Assembly: GCA_021201665.1 (NCBI GenBank)
Contig: JAJQEO010000039.1
Coordinates: forward strand, 53,087 to 113,675
Length of the DNA: 60,589 nucleotides
From: Lachnospiraceae bacterium
GTDB taxonomy: Bacteria; Bacillota; Clostridia; Lachnospirales; Lachnospiraceae
Reading direction: 5' to 3'
Under the pieces are notes generated by a model, which saw only the letters and a list, made by a program, of their open reading frames with translations, was not told the origin of the DNA and did not search any database. How positions within the stretch are numbered: the stretch's first letter is position 1; each line of letters begins with the position of its first letter. Both the position numbers and the translations under genes were made by a program. Below are positions 8,220 to 17,103 of this stretch, piece after piece.

Positions 8220-9842
8220 ATGAGTTTATATAAGGAACAAATCAATTCTTACATTGATGGAAAAAAAGAACAGATGCTGGAGGATCTGGCGGCCCTGGTG
8301 CGGATTGACAGCCAGAAGGGTGCTGCCAGCGAGGGAAAACCGTTTGGGGAAGGCCCTGCCGCAGTACTCGCTGCCGCGCAGAAGCTGATGGCAGAGTATG
8401 GTCTGTCCGTAAAAAATTACGAGAATTATGTGGTGACCGGCGATCTTTTTGCAGATGGAGGCGCAGTGGAATCCCAGAAGGGTCTTGACATTCTGGCGCA
8501 CCTGGACGTCGTGCCGGTGACGGAGGACTGGACGGTGACACAGCCGTTTGAGCCGAAGATTGTAGACGGGAAAATCTACGGGCGCGGCACTGCGGACGAC
8601 AAGGGTCCAGCGATCGCGGCCTTGTATGCGCTTCGCGCGATTCATGATCTGAAGATTCCGATGAAAAAGGGTGTGCGCCTGGTGCTGGGCTCGGATGAAG
8701 AGTGTGGCTCCGGCGATCTTCGGTATTATTATGGGATTGAGAAAGAGGCGCCCTATACCTTCACGCCGGACGCGGACTTTCCGGTGATCAACATTGAAAA
8801 GGGGCGTCTGGAGGCAGATTTTACTGCGAAGTTTGCGGATGTACCATGCTTATCAGGGACAAATCCTGCGGCTGTGGCAAACGATGCTTCCGAAGCGGGG
8901 AGTTGTTTGAAAACGGATGGTAATACCGGCGCGGGAACTTATTCGGCGTCAGGAACGTTCGTTCTTCCGCGTGTCCTGAGTCTGAGAAGCGGAGATAAGG
9001 CGAATGTCGTCCCGGGTCGCGCCGCACTGGTGCTGGAGGGAGTATCGAAGGCGGCTGCACGTGCAGCGGCGGACGAGGCAGAAAAAGAGACCGGCGTTTC
9101 GTTTACAATTACAGAAGAAACAACGGCAGCTCCTGGAGAAAACACGGGAGCTTCTACAGAGGGGGCAGCTTCAGAAAAGACGGCGTCCGTTCTGAGAATC
9201 GAAGCCCGCGGACTTTCCGCACATGCGTCGACCCCGCAGGAGGGCCGCAATGCCCTGACGGCGACGACCCGCCTGGTCGCAAAGCTTGCGCTCTCCGGCA
9301 GCCTGGCGCAGTCCGAAGGCCTGAACGCGCTGCTTGCAATTGACCGTCTCTTCCCATATGAGGACACCTGCGGCAGGGCACTTGGCATTTACCGCGAGGA
9401 GGAGCAGTCCGGCGCGGTGACCATGTGCCTGAGTATTCTGAATTATACGCCGGAATGCCTGAAGGGGACATTTGACTCCCGGCTGCCGATTGGCTGTACG
9501 GAGGAAAATACGAAGTGTCCGATCCAGGAACGGCTTGCGGAAAATGGTATTCATCTGGAAGATCAGCCGATGACCAGGCCGCATTGCGTGCCGGGAGATT
9601 CGGATTTTGTAAAAATTCTGCTGGACAGCTATGAGCTGTACACAGGGGTCCGGGGGACCCCCCTGTCTACCGGCGGCGGCACTTATGTACACAATCTGGA
9701 GCGCGGAGTGGCGTTCGGCTGCATGACGCCTGATGTGGATAACCATATGCACGGCGACGACGAGTTCATGGTGATCGAAAGACTCCTTACGAGCGCGAAA
9801 ATTTTCGCGGAAGCGGTTATCAGGATCTGCAACGAGTTGTAA
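8220..9842 (+). CDS. PepV-like M20 metallodipeptidase
   Basis: 540 residues from ATG 8220; an upstream GTG at 8175 lacks support. M20 zinc-ligand motifs are present: AHLDVVP near residue 94, GTADDKGP near 127 and SDEECGSG near 159, plus the C-terminal STGGGTY and DNHMHGDDEF motifs. PepV enzymes cleave dipeptides in the cytoplasm using two zinc ions. Compared with typical family members (about 465 residues) it carries two low-complexity inserts, about 208-245 and 297-325, in the lid region. GGAAGGAAC lies about 12 bases upstream. A transcription terminator follows at 9921. Confidence 0.88.
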   Translation: MSLYKEQINSYIDGKKEQMLEDLAALVRIDSQKGAASEGKPFGEGPAAVLAAAQKLMAEYGLSVKNYENYVVTGDLFADGGAVESQKGLDILAHLDVVPVTEDWTVTQPFEPKIVDGKIYGRGTADDKGPAIAALYALRAIHDLKIPMKKGVRLVLGSDEECGSGDLRYYYGIEKEAPYTFTPDADFPVINIEKGRLEADFTAKFADVPCLSGTNPAAVANDASEAGSCLKTDGNTGAGTYSASGTFVLPRVLSLRSGDKANVVPGRAALVLEGVSKAAARAAADEAEKETGVSFTITEETTAAPGENTGASTEGAASEKTASVLRIEARGLSAHASTPQEGRNALTATTRLVAKLALSGSLAQSEGLNALLAIDRLFPYEDTCGRALGIYREEEQSGAVTMCLSILNYTPECLKGTFDSRLPIGCTEENTKCPIQERLAENGIHLEDQPMTRPHCVPGDSDFVKILLDSYELYTGVRGTPLSTGGGTYVHNLERGVAFGCMTPDVDNHMHGDDEFMVIERLLTSAKIFAEAVIRICNEL

Positions 9843-9882
9843 TAAATACAGCAGAGCAGAAAATAAAGCAAAGCAGAAGGAT

Positions 9883-9924
9883 ACAGCAGAAAAGATACAG
9901 CAGAAAAGATACAGCAAAGCAAAA
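9883..9924 (+). repeat. 14-base tandem repeat after pepV
   Basis: Three successive copies of ACAGCAGAAAAGAT-type units at 9883, 9897 and 9911, preceded by looser CAGCAGAG copies. It lies between the pepV stop codon and the terminator. Confidence 0.75.
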
Positions 9925-9960
9925 GAGTCCGGAATGTATTGCATCCGGGCTCTTTTCGTT
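9921..9960 (+). terminator. Rho-independent terminator of pepV
   Basis: Stem built from AAGAGTCCGGAATG and GCATCCGGGCTCTT around a short loop, followed by a T-rich end. Confidence 0.8.
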
Positions 9961-10155
9961 GTCAGGTCATGGACCTGTACTTCATTGCTCCGTTTTTCGC
10001 TATGATGTGCGGGCGGGAGGAGAAAAAACGGCTTTAAACTCATTCTGGAGAAAATTTTTACGAATGCTGCCTGATAAAAACACACTCTTTCCATATTTTA
10101 ACGGTATATTGGACGAAGCATACGAAGCATACATGGAAAAGGCGGAATTATAGAA

Positions 10156-12651
10156 ATGAAGAATGACAGAAATATATTTCATATGGCAGCGAAGCTTACC
10201 CGAAAGACAGAAAATATTACTGCGGCAGACTGCATCCGAAACAGAGAGAACTTTGTAGCGGCAGACAGCACCCAAAACAGAGAGAATTTTACGGCGGCAG
10301 ACTGCACCCGTAACGGGGAGAATTTTGCGGCGGCAGACCGTGTTCGAGACAGAGAGAATTTTGCGACGGCAGGCTGCACCCGCAATGGAGAAATGAGGCA
10401 CATTTGGCGGGGGCTTGGAAAATGTGCTTTACTGTCGGCGGCGGTGGCGCTTGCTTTGCCTGCAGCTGCGCTGGCGGCCGACATGGGCGGCGGCATGGAC
10501 TTTGGCAATTTCGGCGGCGGAGGCTTTTCCGGAGGCGGGGATAGTAGTTTTTCGGGCGGCGGCATGGATTTTGGCAGCTTCGGGGACTGGGGAGACTCCT
10601 CCGAGGAGGAGGAGCTGATCTATGAAACGGAGACGGAGACGGAAACCGAGACGGAATTTGTGCTGACGCTGCTGGATGAAGGCACCTGCGGGGATGATCT
10701 TTCCTGGGAGCTTTATAACGACGGCTCGCTGACGATCAGCGGCACTGGCGCGATGACGGAATTTTCGGATGAGGAGGATGTTCCGTGGATTGAGAACTGT
10801 GACAGTGTGGTCACAGTCACGGTGGGCGCCGAAGTGAGCAGCATTGGAGCCTATGCCTTTTATGACTGCGAGAATCTGACAACAATCAGCTTTCTGGGGA
10901 CGGATACGCTGACAGAGGTTGGTGAATATGCGTTTTATGGGTGTTCCGCTCTGGTGGAGATTACTTTGCCGGAGAGTGTGACGAGTGTGGAGGAGTACAC
11001 GTTTTACGAGTGTTCGTCTCTGACGGACATTTCCCTGCCGGAGGGCTTGACGGATGTGGGGGATTACGCGTTCTACGGATGCACTTCTTTGGCGGAGATT
11101 GTTTTGCCGGAAAGCGTTACAAGCGTGGGGGATTCCGTGTTTTACGGATGCTCTGCCCTTGCCTCTGCCAGCTTTCCGGAGGGCGTGACGAGCCTGGGGG
11201 ATTCGCTGTTTTATGGCTGCGTCAGACTGGAGGAGTTTGTGATAGAGGAGACAGTGACAGAAATCGGATCCTATACGTTTTATAACTGTTCTGCCCTGAC
11301 CAGTATCTCTGTTCCGGAGACGGTGACGGAGATCGGCAGCTATGCGTTCGCGTCCTGCGAAAGCCTCACGGATGTGGCACTCTCCGGAGGCATCACGGAG
11401 ATCAGCGACTATACCTTTTCCTCGTGTGATTCGCTGGAGGGCATACAGATCCCGGACAGTGTGACGAGCATCGGCACATATGCTTTTTCGGACTGTGAAA
11501 ATCTGAGCAGCGTCTCGTTTGGAACCGGCGTGACGGAGATCGGCATGTACGCCTTTGCGGACTGCGCTTCCTTGAGTGAAATTACGATTCCGGACGGTGT
11601 GACCACGATCAGCAGCAGCGCGTTTCGGAACTGTATTTCGCTTGTAAAGGTGACCATCCCAGAGAGCGTCAGCAGCATCGGAATCTATGCATTTTCTGGT
11701 TGTACGGCGCTGGAAAAGCTGAGTATTCCCGAAGGCGTCGTCAGTATTGGCAGCAATGCGTTTGAAGACTGCACGGCCCTGACGACGGTTTCCTTCCCGG
11801 AGAGTCTGACCAGCATCGGGAAAAACGCGTTTGATTCCTGCAGCGCTCTGAAGAAGCTTATCTTTGCAGACGGCCTGGTCAGCATCGGAGATTATGCGTT
11901 CTGCAAATGTACGGCTCTGACAGAAATTACGTTTTCTGAGAGCATTACGGATATCGGGAAATACGCGTTTTCCGGCTGCACAAGCCTTACAGAGGTGACG
12001 ATTCCGGATACAGTGACGAGTGTGGGAAACAGTGTGTTCAGCAGCTGCGCAAGCCTGAGCAGCGTCGTCTGGACAGAGAGTGTCACCGCGATCGGTGGCA
12101 GCATGTTTTCCGGCTGCACGTCACTAAAGAGTGTTGAGATTCCGGAAGGTGTGACAGGCATCGGAGACAGTGCGTTTTCCGGCTGCACGTCTCTGACCAG
12201 CATCGAGCTTCCGGATGGCGTGACGAAGATTGGCAATTACGCGTTTGAAAATTGCAGTACCCTTAAGAGCGTGTCGCTGCCGGATACCCTGACGAGTATC
12301 GGCGACAAAGCATTCTCCGGCTGCGCGGTACTGACCGGAGTTGATCTGCCGGAGGGTCTGACGGCCATCGGCAGAGAGGCGTTCGGCAACTGCGCGGCGC
12401 TTACTGAGATTGTGATCCCGGACGGCGTGAGCGCGATCGGCAATTATACATTTTTAAATTGTGTGTCTCTGACGGATATCACGCTGTCTGATGATCTGGA
12501 AAGCATCGGGATTTACGCGTTTTCCGGCTGCGACGCGCTGACGGATGTTTATTATGAAGGGACGCAGGACGAATGGGAGGATGTTTCGATCGGCTCCGGC
12601 AATGAAAGCCTGACCTCTGCGAATATTACTGTGGAAAATGATACAGAGTGA
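10156..12651 (+). CDS. Secreted BspA-type leucine-rich-repeat protein
   Basis: 831 residues if started at ATG 10156. About 79 hydrophilic residues, made of five copies of a 12-residue unit (AADCTRNRENF type), come before a signal peptide (MRHIWRGLGKCALLSAAVAL..., about 80-108). A Gly-rich stretch, an acidic ETETE run and about two dozen 23-residue LRR_5/BspA repeats follow (LTSI.LPDGVT.IG.YAFSGC pattern, about 180-810). Such proteins are surface-exposed and bind host or bacterial proteins. An in-frame ATG at 10393 would place the signal peptide at the N terminus, but its GGAG is too close to be a good ribosome site, so the start is uncertain. Confidence 0.85.
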   Translation: MKNDRNIFHMAAKLTRKTENITAADCIRNRENFVAADSTQNRENFTAADCTRNGENFAAADRVRDRENFATAGCTRNGEMRHIWRGLGKCALLSAAVALALPAAALAADMGGGMDFGNFGGGGFSGGGDSSFSGGGMDFGSFGDWGDSSEEEELIYETETETETETEFVLTLLDEGTCGDDLSWELYNDGSLTISGTGAMTEFSDEEDVPWIENCDSVVTVTVGAEVSSIGAYAFYDCENLTTISFLGTDTLTEVGEYAFYGCSALVEITLPESVTSVEEYTFYECSSLTDISLPEGLTDVGDYAFYGCTSLAEIVLPESVTSVGDSVFYGCSALASASFPEGVTSLGDSLFYGCVRLEEFVIEETVTEIGSYTFYNCSALTSISVPETVTEIGSYAFASCESLTDVALSGGITEISDYTFSSCDSLEGIQIPDSVTSIGTYAFSDCENLSSVSFGTGVTEIGMYAFADCASLSEITIPDGVTTISSSAFRNCISLVKVTIPESVSSIGIYAFSGCTALEKLSIPEGVVSIGSNAFEDCTALTTVSFPESLTSIGKNAFDSCSALKKLIFADGLVSIGDYAFCKCTALTEITFSESITDIGKYAFSGCTSLTEVTIPDTVTSVGNSVFSSCASLSSVVWTESVTAIGGSMFSGCTSLKSVEIPEGVTGIGDSAFSGCTSLTSIELPDGVTKIGNYAFENCSTLKSVSLPDTLTSIGDKAFSGCAVLTGVDLPEGLTAIGREAFGNCAALTEIVIPDGVSAIGNYTFLNCVSLTDITLSDDLESIGIYAFSGCDALTDVYYEGTQDEWEDVSIGSGNESLTSANITVENDTE
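10222..10395 (+). repeat. 36-base in-frame tandem repeat at the start of the LRR gene
   Basis: Units begin at 10222, 10258, 10294, 10330 and 10366 (the last partial). Each encodes a 12-residue unit and begins GCGGCAGAC or a close variant. Confidence 0.9.
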
Positions 12652-12795
12652 TATTTGTACGCCAGGAAAAAGGACAGCTGCCAGAATGGATGGCGTTGTT
12701 ACATGTCACATCCACAAAACGCGCTCACTGCGGGATGCGGAGAGAACAAGTGACGCAGACCGTCCTTAAAAAAGCTTTTCGCATAAGAAAAAAGA

Positions 12796-12824
12796 TTGCA
12801 AGAAAAACCGGATTGTAATAGAAT
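12796..12824 (+). promoter_or_regulatory. Candidate promoter upstream of the rpiB-type gene
   Basis: TTGCAA (12796-12801), 17-base spacer, TAGAAT (12819-12824). Transcription would start inside the adjacent hairpin, so the hairpin would not terminate this transcript. Confidence 0.45.
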
Positions 12825-12827
12825 GGT

Positions 12828-12874
12828 ACACGTGGGATGAAAGGGTTTTTGCCATCCCTCGTGTATCTTTTTTT
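12828..12874 (+). terminator. Strong terminator hairpin
   Basis: ACACGTGGGATG (12828-12839) pairs with CATCCCTCGTGT (12853-12864), followed by a run of seven T. It probably ends transcription from the LRR gene. Confidence 0.75.
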
Positions 12875-13041
12875 GATTGGGAAAACGTCAGGTTTTCCGA
12901 ACGGAAAATAGTACGGATTTTCAGACAGGAGGATTTTCAGTTTTCCATTGAAAACAGATGCGGGCTTAAGACAGACCTACAAGGAGTATTCCGGAACAGT
13001 TTATCTGTTTCGGGAATAAAGGAAAAGAGGAGAAGAAGAAC

Positions 13042-13683
13042 ATGAAAATTGCATTAATCAACGAAAACAGCCAGGGCGCGAAGAACGCGATGATCTGCAA
13101 TTCCCTGAAAAAGGTCGTGGAGCCGATGGGACACACCGTGTACAATTACGGGATGTATACGGCGGAGGATGACTGTCAGCTGACTTATGTGCAGATCGGC
13201 ATTCTCGCGGCGGTGCTTCTGAATTCAAAGGCAGCGGACTATGTAATCACAGGCTGCGGCACCGGCGAGGGCGCGATGCTCGCGTGCAATACCTTCCCGG
13301 GCGTGATCTGCGGTCATGTCGAGGATGCGCTGGACGCTTACACCTTTGCCCAGATCAACGACGGCAACGCGATCGCGATCCCCTTTGCGAAGGGCTTCGG
13401 CTGGGGCGGCGACCTGAACCTTGAGTACATCTTTGAAAAGCTTTTCGCCGAGGAGAGCGGACAGGGCTATCCGCGGGAGCGCGCGGTACCCGAGCAGCGC
13501 AATAAAAAGATCCTCGACCAGGTCAAGACCGTGACCTACCGTCCGCTGACCGACATCCTCAAGGAACTGGATCAGGAGCTGGTCAAGGGCGCTCTTAGCG
13601 GCGAGAAATTCCAGGAATATTTCTTCGCAAACTGCCAGGACGAAGCGATCAGCGCGGTGGTGAAGGAAATCCTCGGCTTGTGA
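13042..13683 (+). CDS. RpiB/LacAB-family sugar-phosphate isomerase
   Basis: A 213-residue cytoplasmic protein with the RpiB fold signature GCGTGEGAMLA around residues 70-80 (anion-binding loop and catalytic Cys) and the conserved N-terminal strand KIALINENSQ. Family members interconvert ribose-5-phosphate and ribulose-5-phosphate or isomerise galactose-6-phosphate. It is longer than classic RpiB (about 150 residues), with a helical C-terminal extension seen in the larger LacAB/RpiB subgroup. AGAGGAGAAG precedes the ATG. It stands alone, so the substrate is not defined by context. Confidence 0.8.
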   Translation: MKIALINENSQGAKNAMICNSLKKVVEPMGHTVYNYGMYTAEDDCQLTYVQIGILAAVLLNSKAADYVITGCGTGEGAMLACNTFPGVICGHVEDALDAYTFAQINDGNAIAIPFAKGFGWGGDLNLEYIFEKLFAEESGQGYPRERAVPEQRNKKILDQVKTVTYRPLTDILKELDQELVKGALSGEKFQEYFFANCQDEAISAVVKEILGL

Positions 13684-14036
13684 TGACAGGAAGAGAGCTT
13701 TATGGATAGCGATAATTGATGCAGAAATACTTCGGGCGCACGGACAATGGATGCGTATAGGCCTGGATTGCCTTAGCATGCGTATCCGATGTGCGCCCGA
13801 TATGCAACGGACATACATCTGGTGCGCGTCAGAAATGCAACGGATATATGTCTGATGAGCATCTGAAACACATACGATGCAGCTGGCGAGATGCAAGCAA
13901 GCTTGCCGAACTACTGAGGAGTCCTGTACCTGATAAACACGCAATACGCTCAGTGGGGCGTAAAAAGCAATATAAAACAAATAAACCGCGAGGGTGTGAT
14001 TTTCAACACCTTCCCAACCGAAGGAGGAGTATATTT
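13684..14036. other. Intergenic region with inverted and direct repeats
   Basis: GGGCGCAC (13734-13741) pairs with GTGCGCCC (13791-13798) around a 49-base loop that holds two copies of ATGCGTAT. ATGCAACGGA-type segments then recur near 13802 and 13835. No protein-coding gene is supported; the next true start is at 14037. Confidence 0.55.
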
Positions 14037-15104
14037 ATGGCCAAGACCATTGCATTTCCGCTGAACGCCAGAGTCGCGTCCATGGCGGCAACTGCCAGAG
14101 AGATGACAGAGGCGCAGACAAACGCCTACATGGAGCAGCAGAGCCTCTTTGAGGAATTGCTGGTTTTCCTTGAGAAAAACGCGAAGGAATGCCTGAAAGA
14201 AGCCATGCTTCCCCAGATGGAATTTCGGATGGACACTGCCGATCTGCAGTCCCTCCTTCTGGACGCGGGAGCCTGGCTTGGCAACCATCAGAAAAATTTT
14301 ACCTTCCGTTCTGCGGACGATGAGAAGGAATACCGCCTGATTCTGAACCTGCACGCGCAGGAGAGCGAGGAGGAGGAAAAATGCAAGTATCTGATGAACG
14401 CCACCCTCCTCTCGATTATGGACGGCAGGGTTCGTATCTTCGATTACCAGAGTAAGCAGTGGGACGACGACAGAGACCTGCAAAAATATTTTGATTATAT
14501 GGAAACGGGAGAGGCAGAGGCGCAGTATATGTCAGCCCTCGCAGACTTTTTCGAGACGGGCGTCTATTTCCAGAATTTCAGCGAGGTACTTGCCAGCCTC
14601 CGCCAGATGCGCCCGCTGATCCGCCTCTATCGCCAGCTGGACGGTCTGGCCCGCTTTGAGTTTGTCGCGAACGGCGCCAACGAGATGCTGGTCCTGCTCG
14701 TCCCCGCCGATCCCCACCGCCTGGGCTGCGCCGTGCAGTGCATCGGAGAGCAGTACGCCATCTGCCAGTATTTTTCCGGGAAACAGGAAGAAAGCCCCCT
14801 CCCTTCCTGGCTGGCGGATATTTTTGACACGGAAGAAGAGGAAGAATACCATCTGCCGGGCGCGATCCTGGGCGTCTGCGCGGAACGCTCCGCCAACCGG
14901 GTAGCCCAGTCCCTGCAGTACTGGTGGGATCACTATACGCCGGAGCCGACCTATACGATCCCTCTTTCATTAAAAGCCGCCGTCCAGTCGCCAAGACCCT
15001 GGGAGGAGCCTCTTGTCGAGACCCTGCCGGATGAGAGAGAGCTGACGCAGGAAGAGCAGCAGAGCCTGTTCCGGCTGTGCCAGTACTTGAATAAGAAGCG
15101 TTAG
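14037..15104 (+). CDS. Unrecognised cytoplasmic protein, 355 residues
   Basis: The start at ATG 14037 follows a strong AAGGAGGAG site. No family was recognised. The product has no signal peptide or membrane helix and looks like a soluble alpha/beta protein. It has acidic stretches (ESEEEEKC near 115, DTEEEEEYHLPG near 265), many aromatic residues, a segment ending SLQYWWDHYTPEP and a helical C-terminus (LTQEEQQSLFRLCQYLNKK). Codon use resembles the neighbours. It ends 46 bases before the first AAA/nuclease protein, so the two may be cotranscribed, but no functional link is shown. Confidence 0.7.
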   Translation: MAKTIAFPLNARVASMAATAREMTEAQTNAYMEQQSLFEELLVFLEKNAKECLKEAMLPQMEFRMDTADLQSLLLDAGAWLGNHQKNFTFRSADDEKEYRLILNLHAQESEEEEKCKYLMNATLLSIMDGRVRIFDYQSKQWDDDRDLQKYFDYMETGEAEAQYMSALADFFETGVYFQNFSEVLASLRQMRPLIRLYRQLDGLARFEFVANGANEMLVLLVPADPHRLGCAVQCIGEQYAICQYFSGKQEESPLPSWLADIFDTEEEEEYHLPGAILGVCAERSANRVAQSLQYWWDHYTPEPTYTIPLSLKAAVQSPRPWEEPLVETLPDERELTQEEQQSLFRLCQYLNKKR

Positions 15105-15150
15105 AGTTTTGATAAAAAGGGATTTATGATAGCAGGAAGGAGCAGCGCAT

Positions 15151-16857
15151 ATGTATCCGGTTATTTCTATCGGAACTCAGGATTTCGAATACATCAGGAA
15201 AAACCACTTTTTTTATGTGGATAAAACCGATTTTATCCGCGAATGGTGGGAGAATGGCGATATCGTTACTCTGATCACGCGTCCGCGCCGTTTCGGGAAA
15301 ACTCTGACCATGAGTATGCTGGAACTGTTTTTTTCAATCCAGTATGCCGGGCGTACAGACCTGTTTGAGGGACTTATCATCTGGGAAAATGAAAAGTATC
15401 GGAAGCTGCATGGCAGCTGGCCGGTGATTTTTATCAGCTTTGCCGGGATTAAAGGAAACACGTATGAAGAGATACGGGAAAGCCTGACTCAGACGATCAT
15501 TGATCTATACGCGAAATATCGTTATTTGCTGGAGAGCGACGCGCTGAATCAGCAGGAGAAAGAGTATTTTGATTACGTGAAGCCGGGAATGTCTGACACT
15601 GTGGCAGCGATGGCTCTTCACCGTCTGGCAATCTGTATGTACCGCTATTACGGAAAAAAAGTAATCATTCTTCTGGATGAATATGATACACCGCTTCACG
15701 AAGCGTATGCTTATGATTTTTGGGATAAATTAATCCCTTTTATCAGTAAGCTGTTCAATTGTACGTTTAAGACCAATCCTTACATGGAACGGAGTGTGCT
15801 GACCGGAATTACCAGAGTCAGTAAAGAGTCTGTCTTTTCTGATATGAACAATCTGGAAGTGGTGATGACGACATCCTGTAAATATGAATCTGCGTTTGGT
15901 TTTACTGAGGCAGAGGTTTGTGACGCACTGGGAACGTTTGGCCTTTCAGATCAGCTGGAAGATGTCCGCTACTGGTATGACGGTTTTTGCTTTGGTAATA
16001 GAAGAGATATTTATAATCCCTGGTCGATTACGAAATATCTGGATTCAGGGAAATTTGGGACTTATTGGGCAAATACCAGTTCTAATAAGCTGGTCGGAAA
16101 ACTGATTCAGGAAGGTTCGCCTGAATTAAAAATGGATGCGGAGAAGCTTCTGGCAGGAAATTCGATTCAGAGGAGTCTGGAGGAGGAAATCGCTTTTGAT
16201 CAGCTGGACGAGAGCGAGTCTTCCGTATGGAGCCTGCTTCTGGCAACGGGGTATCTGAGAGCAGAGCATATTTTGACGAGTCCGGAGAATGGAAAATCTG
16301 AGGATGAAAAGTTTGAGAATAAGTATGCTCTCTCTCTCACGAATCTGGAGGTAAAAAAGGAGTTTCGAAAGATTATTCAGAGGTGGTTCGCAAATCCTTC
16401 TGCGAGATACAATGATTTTATTAAAGCTTTGCTTCTGGAAGATTTGGATTTTATGAACCGATATATGAATCAGGTGGCGCTGCAGACATTCAGCTTTTTT
16501 GACACCGGCAAACAGCCTTCCGGGGAGACAGATCCGGAACGCTTTTATCATGGCTTTGTGTTAGGATTGATCGTGGATCTGGCAGACCGATATCTTATTA
16601 AATCGAATCGCGAAAGCGGACTGGGGCGGTATGATGTCGTACTGGAACCGCTGCGAAGCGGCCTCAAAGCTTATGTTCTGGAGTTTAAGGTTTTCAACCC
16701 GGCGAAGGAAAAGGATCTGGATGAAACGGTGAAAAACGCTCATGCTCAGATTGAAAAAATGAAATATGATGCCGATCTGCTCGCGAGAGGAATCTCTGCG
16801 GATCGGATTTCTCATTATGGATTTGCATTTGAAGGAAAGCAAGTGCTGATCGGTTGA
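15151..16857 (+). CDS. DUF1703-type AAA ATPase with C-terminal PD-(D/E)XK nuclease-like domain
   Basis: A 568-residue soluble protein. The N-terminus (FYVDKT..I) is typical. A Walker A variant RPRRFGKTL lies near 46-54, and Walker B VIILLDEYDTPL near 171-182. The C-terminal region has the GRYDVVLEP and YVLEFKVF motifs (about 491-515), matching a PD-(D/E)XK core. The family is widespread in gut anaerobes and often multi-copy. Its cellular role is not established; defence or mobile functions have been suggested only by architecture. AGGAAGG precedes ATG 15151. A second, diverged member lies at 18418, on the other side of cbiG. Confidence 0.88.
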   Translation: MYPVISIGTQDFEYIRKNHFFYVDKTDFIREWWENGDIVTLITRPRRFGKTLTMSMLELFFSIQYAGRTDLFEGLIIWENEKYRKLHGSWPVIFISFAGIKGNTYEEIRESLTQTIIDLYAKYRYLLESDALNQQEKEYFDYVKPGMSDTVAAMALHRLAICMYRYYGKKVIILLDEYDTPLHEAYAYDFWDKLIPFISKLFNCTFKTNPYMERSVLTGITRVSKESVFSDMNNLEVVMTTSCKYESAFGFTEAEVCDALGTFGLSDQLEDVRYWYDGFCFGNRRDIYNPWSITKYLDSGKFGTYWANTSSNKLVGKLIQEGSPELKMDAEKLLAGNSIQRSLEEEIAFDQLDESESSVWSLLLATGYLRAEHILTSPENGKSEDEKFENKYALSLTNLEVKKEFRKIIQRWFANPSARYNDFIKALLLEDLDFMNRYMNQVALQTFSFFDTGKQPSGETDPERFYHGFVLGLIVDLADRYLIKSNRESGLGRYDVVLEPLRSGLKAYVLEFKVFNPAKEKDLDETVKNAHAQIEKMKYDADLLARGISADRISHYGFAFEGKQVLIG

Positions 16858-17103
16858 ATGAGATGATTTTGTGATAGATACGGGTGCGGATAAGCTGGAA
16901 TAAAATTTTGCCATTTTGTGCAAAATTATTAAGTTTCTAAGTCGACTGCAATACCATAAGCTTGAATATGGGACTCGTTTGTTATTCGGGGAAATGAGAG
17001 CTGCGCAATCAGAAAATCAGTACCGTTCTTAATTTTCACCGAAAATCAGGACATTACTTTTGCCATACTCGAAAAGCAAGTAAGGACATGCCAGAAAGTG
17101 GAA

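Larger units (their letters stand above)
12652..13041. other. Intergenic region before the isomerase gene
   Basis: Holds a promoter-like pair (12796-12824) and a strong hairpin with T-tract (12828-12874). From 12875 to 13041 there is an unexplained leader of about 165 bases with GGATTTTCAG-type repeats; no known riboswitch was recognised. Confidence 0.5.

Noticed and set aside
9959..10153. 64-codon plus-strand frame before the LRR gene
   Set aside because: It starts inside the pepV terminator region and has no ribosome site or recognisable motif.
16858..17103. Cobalamin riboswitch before cbiG
   Set aside because: No B12-box-like conserved block is visible; only an AATTTTG/CAAAATT hairpin around 16903-16927.
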